Notes under the pieces: generated by a model | Told to the model about the DNA's origin: nothing | The model's database searches: none | The model's input: only the letters and a program-made list of their open reading frames with translations | Translations under genes and position numbers: made by a program | NCBI RefSeq assembly: GCF_014640295.1 | Contig: NZ_BMGR01000009.1 | Span: forward strand, 1-64,000 | Source: Paenibacillus abyssi | Lineage (GTDB): Bacteria > Bacillota > Bacilli > Paenibacillales > Paenibacillaceae | Length of the DNA: 64,000 nucleotides | Direction of reading: 5' to 3' | Shown here: piece by piece, positions 1 through 7,782 of the stretch | How positions within the stretch are numbered: position 1 is the stretch's first letter | Layout of the letters: every line of letters begins with the position of its first letter

Positions 1-95
1 TCTCTCAATGTATTTGAGGGACGGTACCTTCTTTGTTTAAAGGACTTTTTCAGTGGCCTCATGAATCTATCCAGGGGGCTTTGCCGTATAATCCA

Positions 96-1820
96 TTAAT
101 CTTCTATCGTAGATAAATCACCAGTCGGCAGGCTAAGCTCCCATGCCTTTAGAACACGTCTCATGATTTTGCCGCTGCGAGTCTTCGGCAGCTTGTCTTT
201 GAACTCAATCTCACGAGGCGCAGCGTGCGCGGAGAGGCCTTCTTTTACAAACTTATAAATATCCTGCTTTAACTCTTCCGATGCTTCATAGCCTTCCCGC
301 AAGGAAATAAATGCTTTGATAATCTCTCCCCGCATCGGGTCAGGCTTGCCGATGACACCCGCTTCCGCAACAGCCGGATGCTCAACGAGCTTGCTCTCTA
401 CCTCGAATGGGCCTACCCGTTCACCTGATGTATTGATTACATCATCTATACGGCCTTGGAACCAGAAATATCCATCTTCATCTTGATAGGCTGAATCTCC
501 GGAAACATACCAGCCTTGCAAACGGAAATACTCTTCATATTTCGATGGATTATTCCAAATCTTTCTCATCATCGATGGCCATGGTGTGCGAATGGCAAGA
601 TTGCCCATCCGGTAAGGGGGCAGCTCGTTGCCGCTATCATCAATAATAGCTGCTTGAACGCCCGGAAGCGGCTTGCCCATCGATCCCGGTTTAATCTCCA
701 TGCTCGGATAGTTGCAGATCAGCTGCCCGCCTGTCTCAGTCATCCACCATGTATCATGGATCCGCTGATTGTAGACCTTCAATCCCCAACGAACGACCTC
801 TGGATTGAGCGGCTCTCCCACGCTTAGCACATGGCGCAGACTGGAGAGGTCGAACTGCTTAACGGTATCGTCTCCTGCTCCCATGAGCATACGGAAGGCT
901 GTAGGGGCGCTGTACCATACCGTAACTCCATACTTTTGGATCGTATTGTACCAATCGCTCGGACTGAAGCGTCCCCCTCGAATCACGTTGGATGCCCCGT
1001 TCAGCCATGGCGCAAAAATGCCGTAAGAAGTCCCTGTCACCCAACCCGGATCGGCAGTACACCAGTAAATATCATCCGACTTCAAATCCAATACCACTTT
1101 ACCTGTATAATAATGCTGAATCATTGCATTTTGCACATGAAAGACGCCCTTCGGCTTCCCCGTTGAACCTGAAGTATAATGAATGATGAGCCCGTCTTCA
1201 CGTCCCAGCCACTCAATCTCCGCCTCCTCAGAAGCTTGTGCCATTTCCGATGAAAAGTTAACGATTCCCTCTCCTGCCTCTACTTCGTCGCCAAATACGA
1301 TAATATGCTTCAGACTCGGAAGCTCGGAGCGCGGAATCCGTCCAAGCAGCGCAGGCGTTGTCACGATCGCAACGGCTTCGCTGTCCAGCAGGCGATCTTT
1401 AACCGCGGATTCCATGAAAGCTTCAAACAATGGACCGACTACTGCGCCGACCTTTAGTGAGCCTAACAAGCTGAAGTAGAGCTCAGGTGTCCTCGGCATG
1501 AAAATGAAGATGCGCTCTCCTTTGTTAATCCCTAGCTTACGCAGTACATTTGCAAACCGGTTCGATTGCTTGCTCAAATCCGCAAACGTGTATTGTTCAT
1601 CCCTTGCGTTATCGCTGTAATAAAGCGCGATCTTGTCGCTCAGGCCGTTGTGGACATGACGGTCGATCAATTCATAAGCCATATTTACTTTTCCGGTTTC
1701 GTACCAGGAGAACTGTTTCTCCACTTCTTCAAACTGAAACGATGAATAAGTTTCCTCATAGCTGCGCATGTTGGGATTCACTGCGGTCACAGCAACCCTC
1801 TCTTGATGAAGATTTTCCAT
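96..1820 (-). CDS. acsA: Acetyl-CoA synthetase AcsA
   Basis: This protein activates acetate: acetate, ATP and CoA give acetyl-CoA, AMP and PPi, in the cytosol. At 574 residues it has the length of the short Bacillus AcsA form. Visible adenylate-forming motifs are the phosphate loop YTSGSTGKPKGV near residue 215, a TWWMTETGG motif near 360, the YVSGDSAYQDEDGY stretch near 445 and the C-terminal PKTRSGKIMRR lysine motif, the site that protein acetylases such as AcuA modify in Bacillus. The ATG at 1820 is preceded by AGGAGGATG. It is divergent from acuA and acuC across a 200-bp gap holding a cre-like site, the arrangement known in Bacillus subtilis, so CcpA repression and AcuA/AcuC control are likely. 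Identification is firm. Confidence 0.95.
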   Translation of the reverse strand: MENLHQERVAVTAVNPNMRSYEETYSSFQFEEVEKQFSWYETGKVNMAYELIDRHVHNGLSDKIALYYSDNARDEQYTFADLSKQSNRFANVLRKLGINKGERIFIFMPRTPELYFSLLGSLKVGAVVGPLFEAFMESAVKDRLLDSEAVAIVTTPALLGRIPRSELPSLKHIIVFGDEVEAGEGIVNFSSEMAQASEEAEIEWLGREDGLIIHYTSGSTGKPKGVFHVQNAMIQHYYTGKVVLDLKSDDIYWCTADPGWVTGTSYGIFAPWLNGASNVIRGGRFSPSDWYNTIQKYGVTVWYSAPTAFRMLMGAGDDTVKQFDLSSLRHVLSVGEPLNPEVVRWGLKVYNQRIHDTWWMTETGGQLICNYPSMEIKPGSMGKPLPGVQAAIIDDSGNELPPYRMGNLAIRTPWPSMMRKIWNNPSKYEEYFRLQGWYVSGDSAYQDEDGYFWFQGRIDDVINTSGERVGPFEVESKLVEHPAVAEAGVIGKPDPMRGEIIKAFISLREGYEASEELKQDIYKFVKEGLSAHAAPREIEFKDKLPKTRSGKIMRRVLKAWELSLPTGDLSTIED

Positions 1821-1865
1821 CCGATCATCCTCCTAGGAATCTGTTTTGTTCACGCACAACTTACG

Positions 1866-1879
1866 CGAAGGCGCTTACA
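1866..1879. promoter_or_regulatory. cre-like CcpA operator between acsA and acuA
   Basis: The 14-mer CGAAGGCGCTTACA matches the palindromic catabolite-responsive element TGAAAGCGCTTACA at 12 of 14 positions, including the central GCGC. It lies about 45 bp upstream of the acsA start and about 145 bp upstream of acuA, so it could control both. The same window encodes CcpA. Binding is inferred from the match alone. Confidence 0.6.
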
Positions 1880-2021
1880 AAAGGGGCTTGCTATACGAAT
1901 GTAAAGGAAATCGCCATGTTATTATAACATAGGACATGACTTTCGCCTATCCGCTTTACATTTAGGACAACTTTTTGTTACGATTTCAATAACGGCGTAA
2001 AGGTAGGAAGGGGAACAAGCG

Positions 2022-2654
2022 GTGGAACATCGGAAATCTGTTCATGTACAGGTTGTGCGTCATAAAAACGTTCAGCTCGTTATTGAAGGGCCTGTGCCGC
2101 CTGAGCAATTGTCCCAATTGTCCATGCATCCGGACCTGGATGCATTCAGGAGACCAAAAGAGCAGCATGAGGCTTTAATTGAAATTGCCGGCCTTGATGA
2201 GGGCCGCATCATCGTCTCCCGGGATGGCGATATGATCGTAGGCTATGTGACCTTTCATTATCCCGATGAAATGGAACGCTGGTCTGAAGCCGAAATGGAA
2301 GATCTGATCGAGCTCGGAGCGATTGAAGTGGCCAATAGTTATCGATCGCTGGGACTTGGCAAACGAATGATTCAGAACGCCTTCGCTGACGATCAGCTAG
2401 AGAACGTCATCATTTTCACAACTGAATATTATTGGCACTGGGATTTGGAAGGAAGCGGATTAAATGTGTGGGAATATCGGAGCATGATGGAAAAGCTGAT
2501 GCAATCGGTGGGCATGGTTTGGTATGCTACGGACGATCCGGAAATTTGCTCCCACCCTGCTAATTGTCTCATGGTCCGAATCGGTAAAGAAGTCCCGCTC
2601 TCATCTGTTGAGCAATTCGATCGGGTGCGTTTTAGGCAACGATTCATGTATTGA
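2022..2654 (+). CDS. acuA: Acetoin-utilization protein AcuA, GNAT acetyltransferase
   Basis: A 210-residue GNAT-fold protein. In Bacillus, AcuA acetylates the C-terminal lysine of acetyl-CoA synthetase and switches it off. The acetyl-CoA-binding loop is visible as IEVANSYRSLGLGKRMIQ around residues 105-122, followed by the AcuA-typical FTTEYYWHWDLEGSGLN segment. The start is a GTG at 2022 behind GGAAGGGG; no better ATG is present. It is divergent from its presumed target acsA, and acuC starts 40 bp after its stop, so acuA and acuC are probably one transcript. The acuB gene that sits between them in B. subtilis is absent. Confidence 0.9.
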   Translation: MEHRKSVHVQVVRHKNVQLVIEGPVPPEQLSQLSMHPDLDAFRRPKEQHEALIEIAGLDEGRIIVSRDGDMIVGYVTFHYPDEMERWSEAEMEDLIELGAIEVANSYRSLGLGKRMIQNAFADDQLENVIIFTTEYYWHWDLEGSGLNVWEYRSMMEKLMQSVGMVWYATDDPEICSHPANCLMVRIGKEVPLSSVEQFDRVRFRQRFMY

Positions 2655-2694
2655 TTCTTGAAGAAAGCTTGTCCGAAGGAGGCCGCCGACAATC

Positions 2695-3873
2695 ATGACG
2701 GCAAACGCTGTATTTATTCATCATCCGGAAGCGTCTACATACCGGTTCAGTGATCATCATCCTTTTAATCCCCAGCGTTTGACGCTGACGATCGATCTAT
2801 TGAAAGCGTCTTCTGCTTTAGAAGATCATCAAATGCTCGTGCCTCAAGCTGCGGATATCAGCCAACTCCGAATGGTTCATCGCAGCGATTATATAGAGGC
2901 TGTTAAAGCGCTTAGCGTGCAAAACCCTGACCATCGATGGACAGAACGAGCGCAGAAATACGGGCTGCAAAGCGAAGATACGCCCTACTTTTATGGCATG
3001 CATGCAGCCGCCTCTATCCTTGTCGGAGGATCCATTCAAGCAGCGGAAGCTGTGCTTTCCGGACAAACGCAGCATGCCTTTCATATGGCGGGCGGCTTAC
3101 ATCACGCATTTCCCGATCATGGCTCCGGGTTTTGCGTGTATAATGATGCAGCCGTTGCCATCGCTCATATCCGCCAAAAATATGGAGCACGGGTTCTGTA
3201 TATCGATACCGATGTGCACCACGGGGATGGCGTGCAATGGACATTTTACGACGATCCCGAGGTATGCACCTATTCCATTCACGAAACAGGAAAATACTTG
3301 TTCCCAGGAACAGGATTCGTACATGAGAAAGGTGTGGAACTGGGCTTTGGCGCCTGTTTTAATCTTCCGATGGAGCCATACACTGAGGACGATTCTTGGC
3401 TGGAATGCTTCTCGGAGAGTATTGAGAAAATAACAGCAGCCCATAAGCCTGACATCATTATCAGCCAACACGGCTGTGATGCCCATGCATTTGATCCGCT
3501 CTCCCATATTCACTGCAGCATGAAGATCTACCGTGAAATGCCGGCGATTATCCATCGCTTAGCCCATCAATACACACAAGGCCGTTGGATCGCTGTGGGA
3601 GGCGGCGGTTATGATATTTGGCGTGTCGTTCCAAGAGCTTGGTCATTAGTGTGGCTCGAAATGTCCGGCCATCCGATTATAAGCCAATTGGATCAGGAAG
3701 GACATCATCTGGCCCTTCCCGACGAGTGGGTGAAGAAATGGTCGCAGCTTAGCCCGGATCCCCTTCCGGCAACGTGGCTGGACAATACAGCAGCTTGGCA
3801 GCCCATGCCGCGACGAAGCGAGATTACAACGAATAACCAGGCGATCAAAAAAGTTGCATTGCAGGATATCTAA
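2695..3873 (+). CDS. acuC: AcuC, histone-deacetylase-family protein deacetylase
   Basis: A 392-residue class I histone-deacetylase-fold protein. AcuC of Bacillus removes the acetyl group from acetyl-CoA synthetase and reactivates it. The zinc-site and charge-relay motifs are intact: GGLHHAFPDHGSGFCVYND, then IDTDVHHGDGVQ with the metal-binding Asp and His, later SQHGCDAHAFDPL with the third metal ligand, and the GGGGYDI tyrosine motif. Start ATG at 2695 follows GGAGGCCGCCGACAATC. It closes the acuA-acuC unit, and a hairpin terminator lies just after its stop. Length matches the family and the identification is strong. Confidence 0.92.
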   Translation: MTANAVFIHHPEASTYRFSDHHPFNPQRLTLTIDLLKASSALEDHQMLVPQAADISQLRMVHRSDYIEAVKALSVQNPDHRWTERAQKYGLQSEDTPYFYGMHAAASILVGGSIQAAEAVLSGQTQHAFHMAGGLHHAFPDHGSGFCVYNDAAVAIAHIRQKYGARVLYIDTDVHHGDGVQWTFYDDPEVCTYSIHETGKYLFPGTGFVHEKGVELGFGACFNLPMEPYTEDDSWLECFSESIEKITAAHKPDIIISQHGCDAHAFDPLSHIHCSMKIYREMPAIIHRLAHQYTQGRWIAVGGGGYDIWRVVPRAWSLVWLEMSGHPIISQLDQEGHHLALPDEWVKKWSQLSPDPLPATWLDNTAAWQPMPRRSEITTNNQAIKKVALQDI

Positions 3874-3877
3874 AAAA

Positions 3878-3922
3878 ACAAAGCCGTTGCCAAGCCCTTA
3901 AGCGGGCGGACAACGGCTTTGT
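3878..3922. terminator. Bidirectional hairpin terminator between acuC and mtnN
   Basis: A perfect 12-bp stem ACAAAGCCGTTG / CAACGGCTTTGT lies between convergent acuC and mtnN. On the minus strand it is followed by a run of eight U, so it is strongest for mtnN; the plus-strand tail is weaker. Confidence 0.85.
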
Positions 3923-3944
3923 TATACAGAGCATTCTTTGCATC

Positions 3945-4643
3945 CTACATACGAGAAATGATGTCGTCAATAATGCGGTAGGAATGATCGGAAGCTTTCA
4001 CCGTGAATTCCTCAAAATTCACATGCGCGGAACCGTCCGCCTTGTCCGACATCGAACGAATGACAACATACGGAATCCCGTTCATCGCACAAACCTGTGC
4101 AAGTGCCGCGCCTTCCATCTCCGTACAAGTTCCGCCTAAGTCCTCATAAAGCTCCTTCACCGTCTCACGGCTAGCGACAAACTGATCCCCGGATAGTATT
4201 TTCCCTTTGCGATAACGCCCGTTAAACAGACGCTCGCTCGCTTGCTCTGCAAGCTCGATCAACCGAGGATCGGCGTTGAAATCCGATACCTCCTGGAACG
4301 GTATCACGCCGCGCGCAAATCCGAGCGGAGTCACGTCCATATCATGCTGCAAGCAGCTTGTGGAAATGACGATATCACCGATCTCCAGCTCCGGATCGAG
4401 GGCTCCTGCAACTCCGGTAAACAAGATGCAGTCAACCCCCATATCAATCAACACTTGCGTGCATACGGCCGCATTTACTTTTCCTACACCCGATTTTCCA
4501 AAAATGATATCCTTGTCATGAAAACGCCCTTCATAAAACGTGATGCCCGCTTTATGTATGGTATTGGTCACGTCTGTATGTTTGTGCAGCAGTTCAATTT
4601 CCTCAACCATCGCGCCGACAATGCCTATTTTACTAAATGTCAC
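3945..4643 (-). CDS. mtnN: 5'-methylthioadenosine/S-adenosylhomocysteine nucleosidase
   Basis: This cytosolic enzyme hydrolyses 5'-methylthioadenosine and S-adenosylhomocysteine to adenine plus the thioribose product, feeding methionine salvage and removing methyltransferase inhibitors. The 232 residues match the family length of about 230. Motifs seen are the N-terminal IGIVGAMVEEI, the loop ILFTGVAGALDP, GDQFVAS, the substrate-binding EMEGAALAQVC, and RSMSDKAD with the catalytic aspartate. The start is GTG at 4643 with AAAGGAGCTGAACCT upstream. It lies downstream of ccpA on the same strand, but a hairpin between them suggests a separate or attenuated transcript. Confidence 0.93.
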   Translation of the reverse strand: MTFSKIGIVGAMVEEIELLHKHTDVTNTIHKAGITFYEGRFHDKDIIFGKSGVGKVNAAVCTQVLIDMGVDCILFTGVAGALDPELEIGDIVISTSCLQHDMDVTPLGFARGVIPFQEVSDFNADPRLIELAEQASERLFNGRYRKGKILSGDQFVASRETVKELYEDLGGTCTEMEGAALAQVCAMNGIPYVVIRSMSDKADGSAHVNFEEFTVKASDHSYRIIDDIISRM

Positions 4644-4665
4644 AGGTTCAGCTCCTTTGCAAGAG

Positions 4666-4690
4666 AAAAAGCCCCCTAAAGGAGCTTTTA
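4666..4690 (-). terminator. Hairpin terminator after ccpA
   Basis: Read on the minus strand, AAAAGCTCC and GGGGGCTTTTT pair around a short TTTA loop and end in U residues. It lies about 50 bp after the ccpA stop and just before the mtnN ribosome-binding site. Confidence 0.6.
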
Positions 4691-4743
4691 TCGTTGTTGA
4701 TAATGAATCCTTGATTGTTAGAATGATCCGTTAGCATGAAGTG

Positions 4744-5748
4744 TTAAGCTTGGATGACGGACTGGCGAGAGATCAACTCATGCGGCAGTACGACCTTAGA
4801 CTGATCGACGTTTTCCTTCTTCATCAGCTTTGTCAGAAGGCGCATCGATACCGCGCCAATGTCATACATCGGCTGCGCAACCGTAGTAAGCTGTGGTCTG
4901 ACCATAGATGCCATCCGGCTGTTATCCACGCTGATGACTGAAATATCATCCGGAACTTTCAAGCCGAAATCTTGAATTGCATGAATCGCGCCAATCGCCA
5001 TTTCGTCCGTGGCGGCAAATACAGCCGTCGGTTTATTGTTCAACTCAAGGAAATATTTCATTGCTTCGATGCCGGATTCATAACGGTAGTTGCCTACGCG
5101 TACCAATTCTTCATCATAAGCTAATCCCGCTGTTTCTAAAGCACGCTTATAACCTTGGAATCGCGCATATCCGTTTGCCGGATCCTGAAGCGTTCCGCTG
5201 ATCATCGCTATTGATTTGTGACCCTGTGCAATAAGGGAACTCACCGCATCGAAGGCAGCTGCTTCGTGGTCGATATCCACGGAAGGAATCGTACCCTGCT
5301 CATCCGTCGTCGCACACAAAACAATCGGCACATTTGCGGTTTTGAACGCTTGAATATGCTCGTCCGTTACAGCGCCTCCCATGAAGAGCAATCCGTCAAC
5401 TTGCTTCTCCAACAGCGTATTGATGACGCGAATTTCTTTTTCCTTCTTTTTGTCGGCATTACAAAGAATAATATTGTAATGATACATATTCGCGATATCT
5501 TCAATACCCCTTGCTACCTCTGCAAAGATGGCATTCGAAATATCCGGTATGACAACACCGACAGTCGTTGTCTTCTTGCTCGCCAAGCCCCTTGCCACCG
5601 CATTAGGACGATAGCCTAATCTTTCTATGGCTTCAAACACTTTCTTCCGCGTTTGAGGCTTTACATTCGGATTGTTGTTCACAACGCGGGAAACTGTTGC
5701 CATGGAGACGCCTGCTTCCCTTGCTACATCATAAATGGTTACCGTCAC
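4744..5748 (-). CDS. ccpA: Catabolite control protein A (LacI family)
   Basis: CcpA is the master regulator of carbon catabolite repression and binds cre sites together with HPr(Ser-P). The N-terminal LacI-type helix-turn-helix reads [20 protein letters not shown], followed by the hinge [21 protein letters not shown] and a periplasmic-binding-protein core, closely resembling Bacillus CcpA along its whole length, including the C-terminal [14 protein letters not shown] segment. The start is taken as GTG at 5748 behind GAGAGAAGG, giving the usual length; an in-frame TTG at 5763 would overlap that ribosome-binding site. Cre-like sites near acsA and the PTS operon in this window fit its presence. 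The ytxJ gene lies upstream, as in Bacillus. Confidence 0.93.
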   Translation of the reverse strand: MTVTIYDVAREAGVSMATVSRVVNNNPNVKPQTRKKVFEAIERLGYRPNAVARGLASKKTTTVGVVIPDISNAIFAEVARGIEDIANMYHYNIILCNADKKKEKEIRVINTLLEKQVDGLLFMGGAVTDEHIQAFKTANVPIVLCATTDEQGTIPSVDIDHEAAAFDAVSSLIAQGHKSIAMISGTLQDPANGYARFQGYKRALETAGLAYDEELVRVGNYRYESGIEAMKYFLELNNKPTAVFAATDEMAIGAIHAIQDFGLKVPDDISVISVDNSRMASMVRPQLTTVAQPMYDIGAVSMRLLTKLMKKENVDQSKVVLPHELISRQSVIQA

Positions 5749-5837
5749 GATCCTTCTCTCCAATTAACTCATATTTTTTGAAAGAAAATGCTGCATCTCA
5801 GGCCGAAATCATATTAAAGTAATGATACGACAATTTT

Positions 5838-6197
5838 TTACTTTTCGCAATGTTCGCTGAGTTGTTCTTCCAAAGAGGAATATGTGATGTTCCAATGCGT
5901 AGCAGACCAAATCACTTTGCCGTTCTCGATAAGAATAGCCTGCGGGGATGCATGCTTGAGGCTAAGTCTCTCTTCGATAGCATTAGAGACCGGTCGGTCT
6001 TCGACAACCAGCACCATAGCCGTATCAAACTTTGGCCCCTTCGCGTCCTCTAAAAAATTCATCAATTCGTCATATGCGCCAGCACTAACGGAACATCGAG
6101 TGCTATGCTTAAAGACGAGCAATGGCTTATCGGCCGCCCCCTCTAATGCTGTATTCCACTGCTCGACTGTAGTAAGGGCGTGTATCTTCTCAGTCAT
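5838..6197 (-). CDS. ytxJ: Bacillithiol-system redox-active protein YtxJ
   Basis: A 119-residue thioredoxin-fold protein of the YtxJ family, thought to act as a monothiol bacilliredoxin-like protein in the bacillithiol system. The active-site region reads FKHSTRCSVSAGA, with one cysteine rather than a CxxC pair, then a beta strand VLVVEDRPVSNAI and the cis-proline motif HASPQAILI. ATG at 6197 follows a GGAGG-type site. It is upstream of ccpA on the same strand, a linkage also found in Bacillus. The family call is solid; the biochemical role is from family knowledge only. Confidence 0.85.
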   Translation of the reverse strand: MTEKIHALTTVEQWNTALEGAADKPLLVFKHSTRCSVSAGAYDELMNFLEDAKGPKFDTAMVLVVEDRPVSNAIEERLSLKHASPQAILIENGKVIWSATHWNITYSSLEEQLSEHCEK

Positions 6198-6249
6198 GTA
6201 AGCACCTCCAAGTGTATCTTTCTTTACTTATTATCAATTCATAGCCAAC

Positions 6250-6681
6250 TTATGTATGAATAGATCTTCTGCTTATTTGCATTAATCGTTTCTCAAGATC
6301 ATTCATCCATGCTGGATCATTAAGCGATTGGGCTAGTAAATACATGTCGAGCAGCTTATTAATCCGCTCATCGATCAATTGCTCCACAATGTGAACGTCC
6401 GGCTGCTTCAGCTTCTCGCATACCTCTACCAGTAGATCTGCCCACTCATTCCATTCATTAAATAAAAAAGTTTGTTTGTCCGGCTCGGATCCAAGCTGCT
6501 CGATCAATCCGGTTAAATCCGGTTTAACCTCAGGAAATACTTCGCTGCGGCTGCAGGAGGAGCATGAGAAAATAGGCACGTTGTCGATCTCCACTTTGCC
6601 CGAGTAAATAACCGTCTGAAGTTTCATGGTCATTGCATCGCCGCAAGGACACTGTTTATGCAAAATGGTCCACCCCTTCAT
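6250..6681 (-). CDS. Hypothetical protein with N-terminal zinc-binding Cys pairs
   Basis: The 143-residue product is not assigned to a named family with confidence. Its N terminus has two cysteine pairs, CPCG near residue 11 and CSSC near residue 40, which look like a four-cysteine zinc ribbon similar to YgiT-type zinc fingers. The rest is helical and acidic, ending LEKRLMQISRRSIHT. It starts with ATG at 6681 and has its own spacing from ytxJ and from the VanZ gene. No catalytic residues are seen. It is likely a conserved Paenibacillus-type cytosolic protein, function unknown. Confidence 0.6.
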   Translation of the reverse strand: MKGWTILHKQCPCGDAMTMKLQTVIYSGKVEIDNVPIFSCSSCSRSEVFPEVKPDLTGLIEQLGSEPDKQTFLFNEWNEWADLLVEVCEKLKQPDVHIVEQLIDERINKLLDMYLLAQSLNDPAWMNDLEKRLMQISRRSIHT

Positions 6682-6754
6682 CTAATAAAGCTTGTATAAA
6701 GGTATTCGACCTCTTTCACCATTTCTCCTGCGTTTTCATCATAGTAATTTTTAA

Positions 6755-7189
6755 CTAATGCGCAATTTTGCGCCACAAACGCCGAACAGCCGGTATCTTC
6801 AAGGACAGGACAGCTAATGCTGCCCCGATCGTATCATTTCGCAGATCGGCAGTATCGGACATCCGGCCTTCCACGAATTTTTGATGGTATTCATCGGTTA
6901 CCCCATAAAGAAAGCACAGCAGTACAATCAGGCCTTTAACCCTCCATTTGTCTGCTTTCCTTCCAATTGCGAAGTCAAATAATAAGGCCAGGATGAAATA
7001 AGAAACAAAATGCCCCCAATTAAAGCTGACCATATACGGAAACAACTGCTGTATCCATGGCAGCGCAGCATCCAGTTGATCCCCCGTCCTTGAAGAAGAC
7101 CAAAAGATCACGCCCATCCACGTTATGACGGGAAGAAAACGGATGGCTCTGCGAACAGACTGCTGATTATTAACCTTTGTTTGCTTCAT
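6755..7189 (-). CDS. VanZ-like integral membrane protein
   Basis: A 144-residue membrane protein with about four hydrophobic helices and the VanZ-family features: FLPVITWMGVIFWSSSRTGDQL near the N terminus, WGHFVSYFILALLF in the middle, and YGVTDEYHQKFVEGRMSD, the conserved DExHQ-type acidic/His segment. VanZ-like proteins confer low-level teicoplanin resistance in some hosts, but most chromosomal members have no known role. The start at 7189 is chosen because GAAGGAGAAAAG immediately precedes that ATG; an upstream in-frame ATG at 7222 has no site. It is divergent from the PfpI-type gene. Confidence 0.8.
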   Translation of the reverse strand: MKQTKVNNQQSVRRAIRFLPVITWMGVIFWSSSRTGDQLDAALPWIQQLFPYMVSFNWGHFVSYFILALLFDFAIGRKADKWRVKGLIVLLCFLYGVTDEYHQKFVEGRMSDTADLRNDTIGAALAVLSLKIPAVRRLWRKIAH

Positions 7190-7245
7190 CTTTTCTCCTT
7201 CGTTACAATAAACATAGAACAAATTCGATCACAGGAGGAAATATA

Positions 7246-7767
7246 ATGCGTTTAACCGGCAAATCAGTAATATGTTTATTGGATGATGAGTTTGAAGATT
7301 TGGAATTATGGTATCCAGTTTATCGCGTGCGTGAAGAAGGTGCAACCGTCCTGTATGCAGGCCCGGAAAAAGGCAAAAAACATATCGGTAAATACGGCGT
7401 TCCTGCGGTAGCGGACCTTTCCTTTGATGAAGTAAACAGCCAGGATCATGACGGTCTGCTTGTTCCCGGAGGCTGGGCCCCGGACAAGCTCCGCCGTTAT
7501 CCAAAAGTATTGCAGCTTGTACAGGAAATGAATGCGGACAACAAACCGATCGGCCAGATCTGCCATGCAGGCTGGGTGCTTATCTCCGCCAAAATATTGA
7601 ATGGGCGCCGCGTCACCTCAACACCGGGTATCCGTGACGATATGGAAAATGCCGGTGCGGAATGGATCGATGAAGCCGTCGTTGTAGACGGCAATATCAT
7701 CTCTTCCAGACGTCCGCCCGATCTCCCGCCTTATGCCAAAGCGTTCGTGGACGCCCTGTCAAAATAA
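7246..7767 (+). CDS. DJ-1/PfpI-family protein (glutamine-amidotransferase fold)
   Basis: A 173-residue protein of the DJ-1/PfpI superfamily. The nucleophile elbow is QICHAGWVLISA, with the cysteine followed by histidine as in PfpI-type proteins, and an N-terminal LLDDEFEDLELWYP with the acidic residue that pairs with that cysteine. Family members include intracellular proteases, deglycases and chaperones; the actual activity here cannot be told from sequence. The ATG at 7246 follows AGGAGGAAATATA. It stands alone on the plus strand, facing the convergent enzyme I gene. Confidence 0.85.
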   Translation: MRLTGKSVICLLDDEFEDLELWYPVYRVREEGATVLYAGPEKGKKHIGKYGVPAVADLSFDEVNSQDHDGLLVPGGWAPDKLRRYPKVLQLVQEMNADNKPIGQICHAGWVLISAKILNGRRVTSTPGIRDDMENAGAEWIDEAVVVDGNIISSRRPPDLPPYAKAFVDALSK

Positions 7768-7782
7768 CTGGGGTTCATGCGC

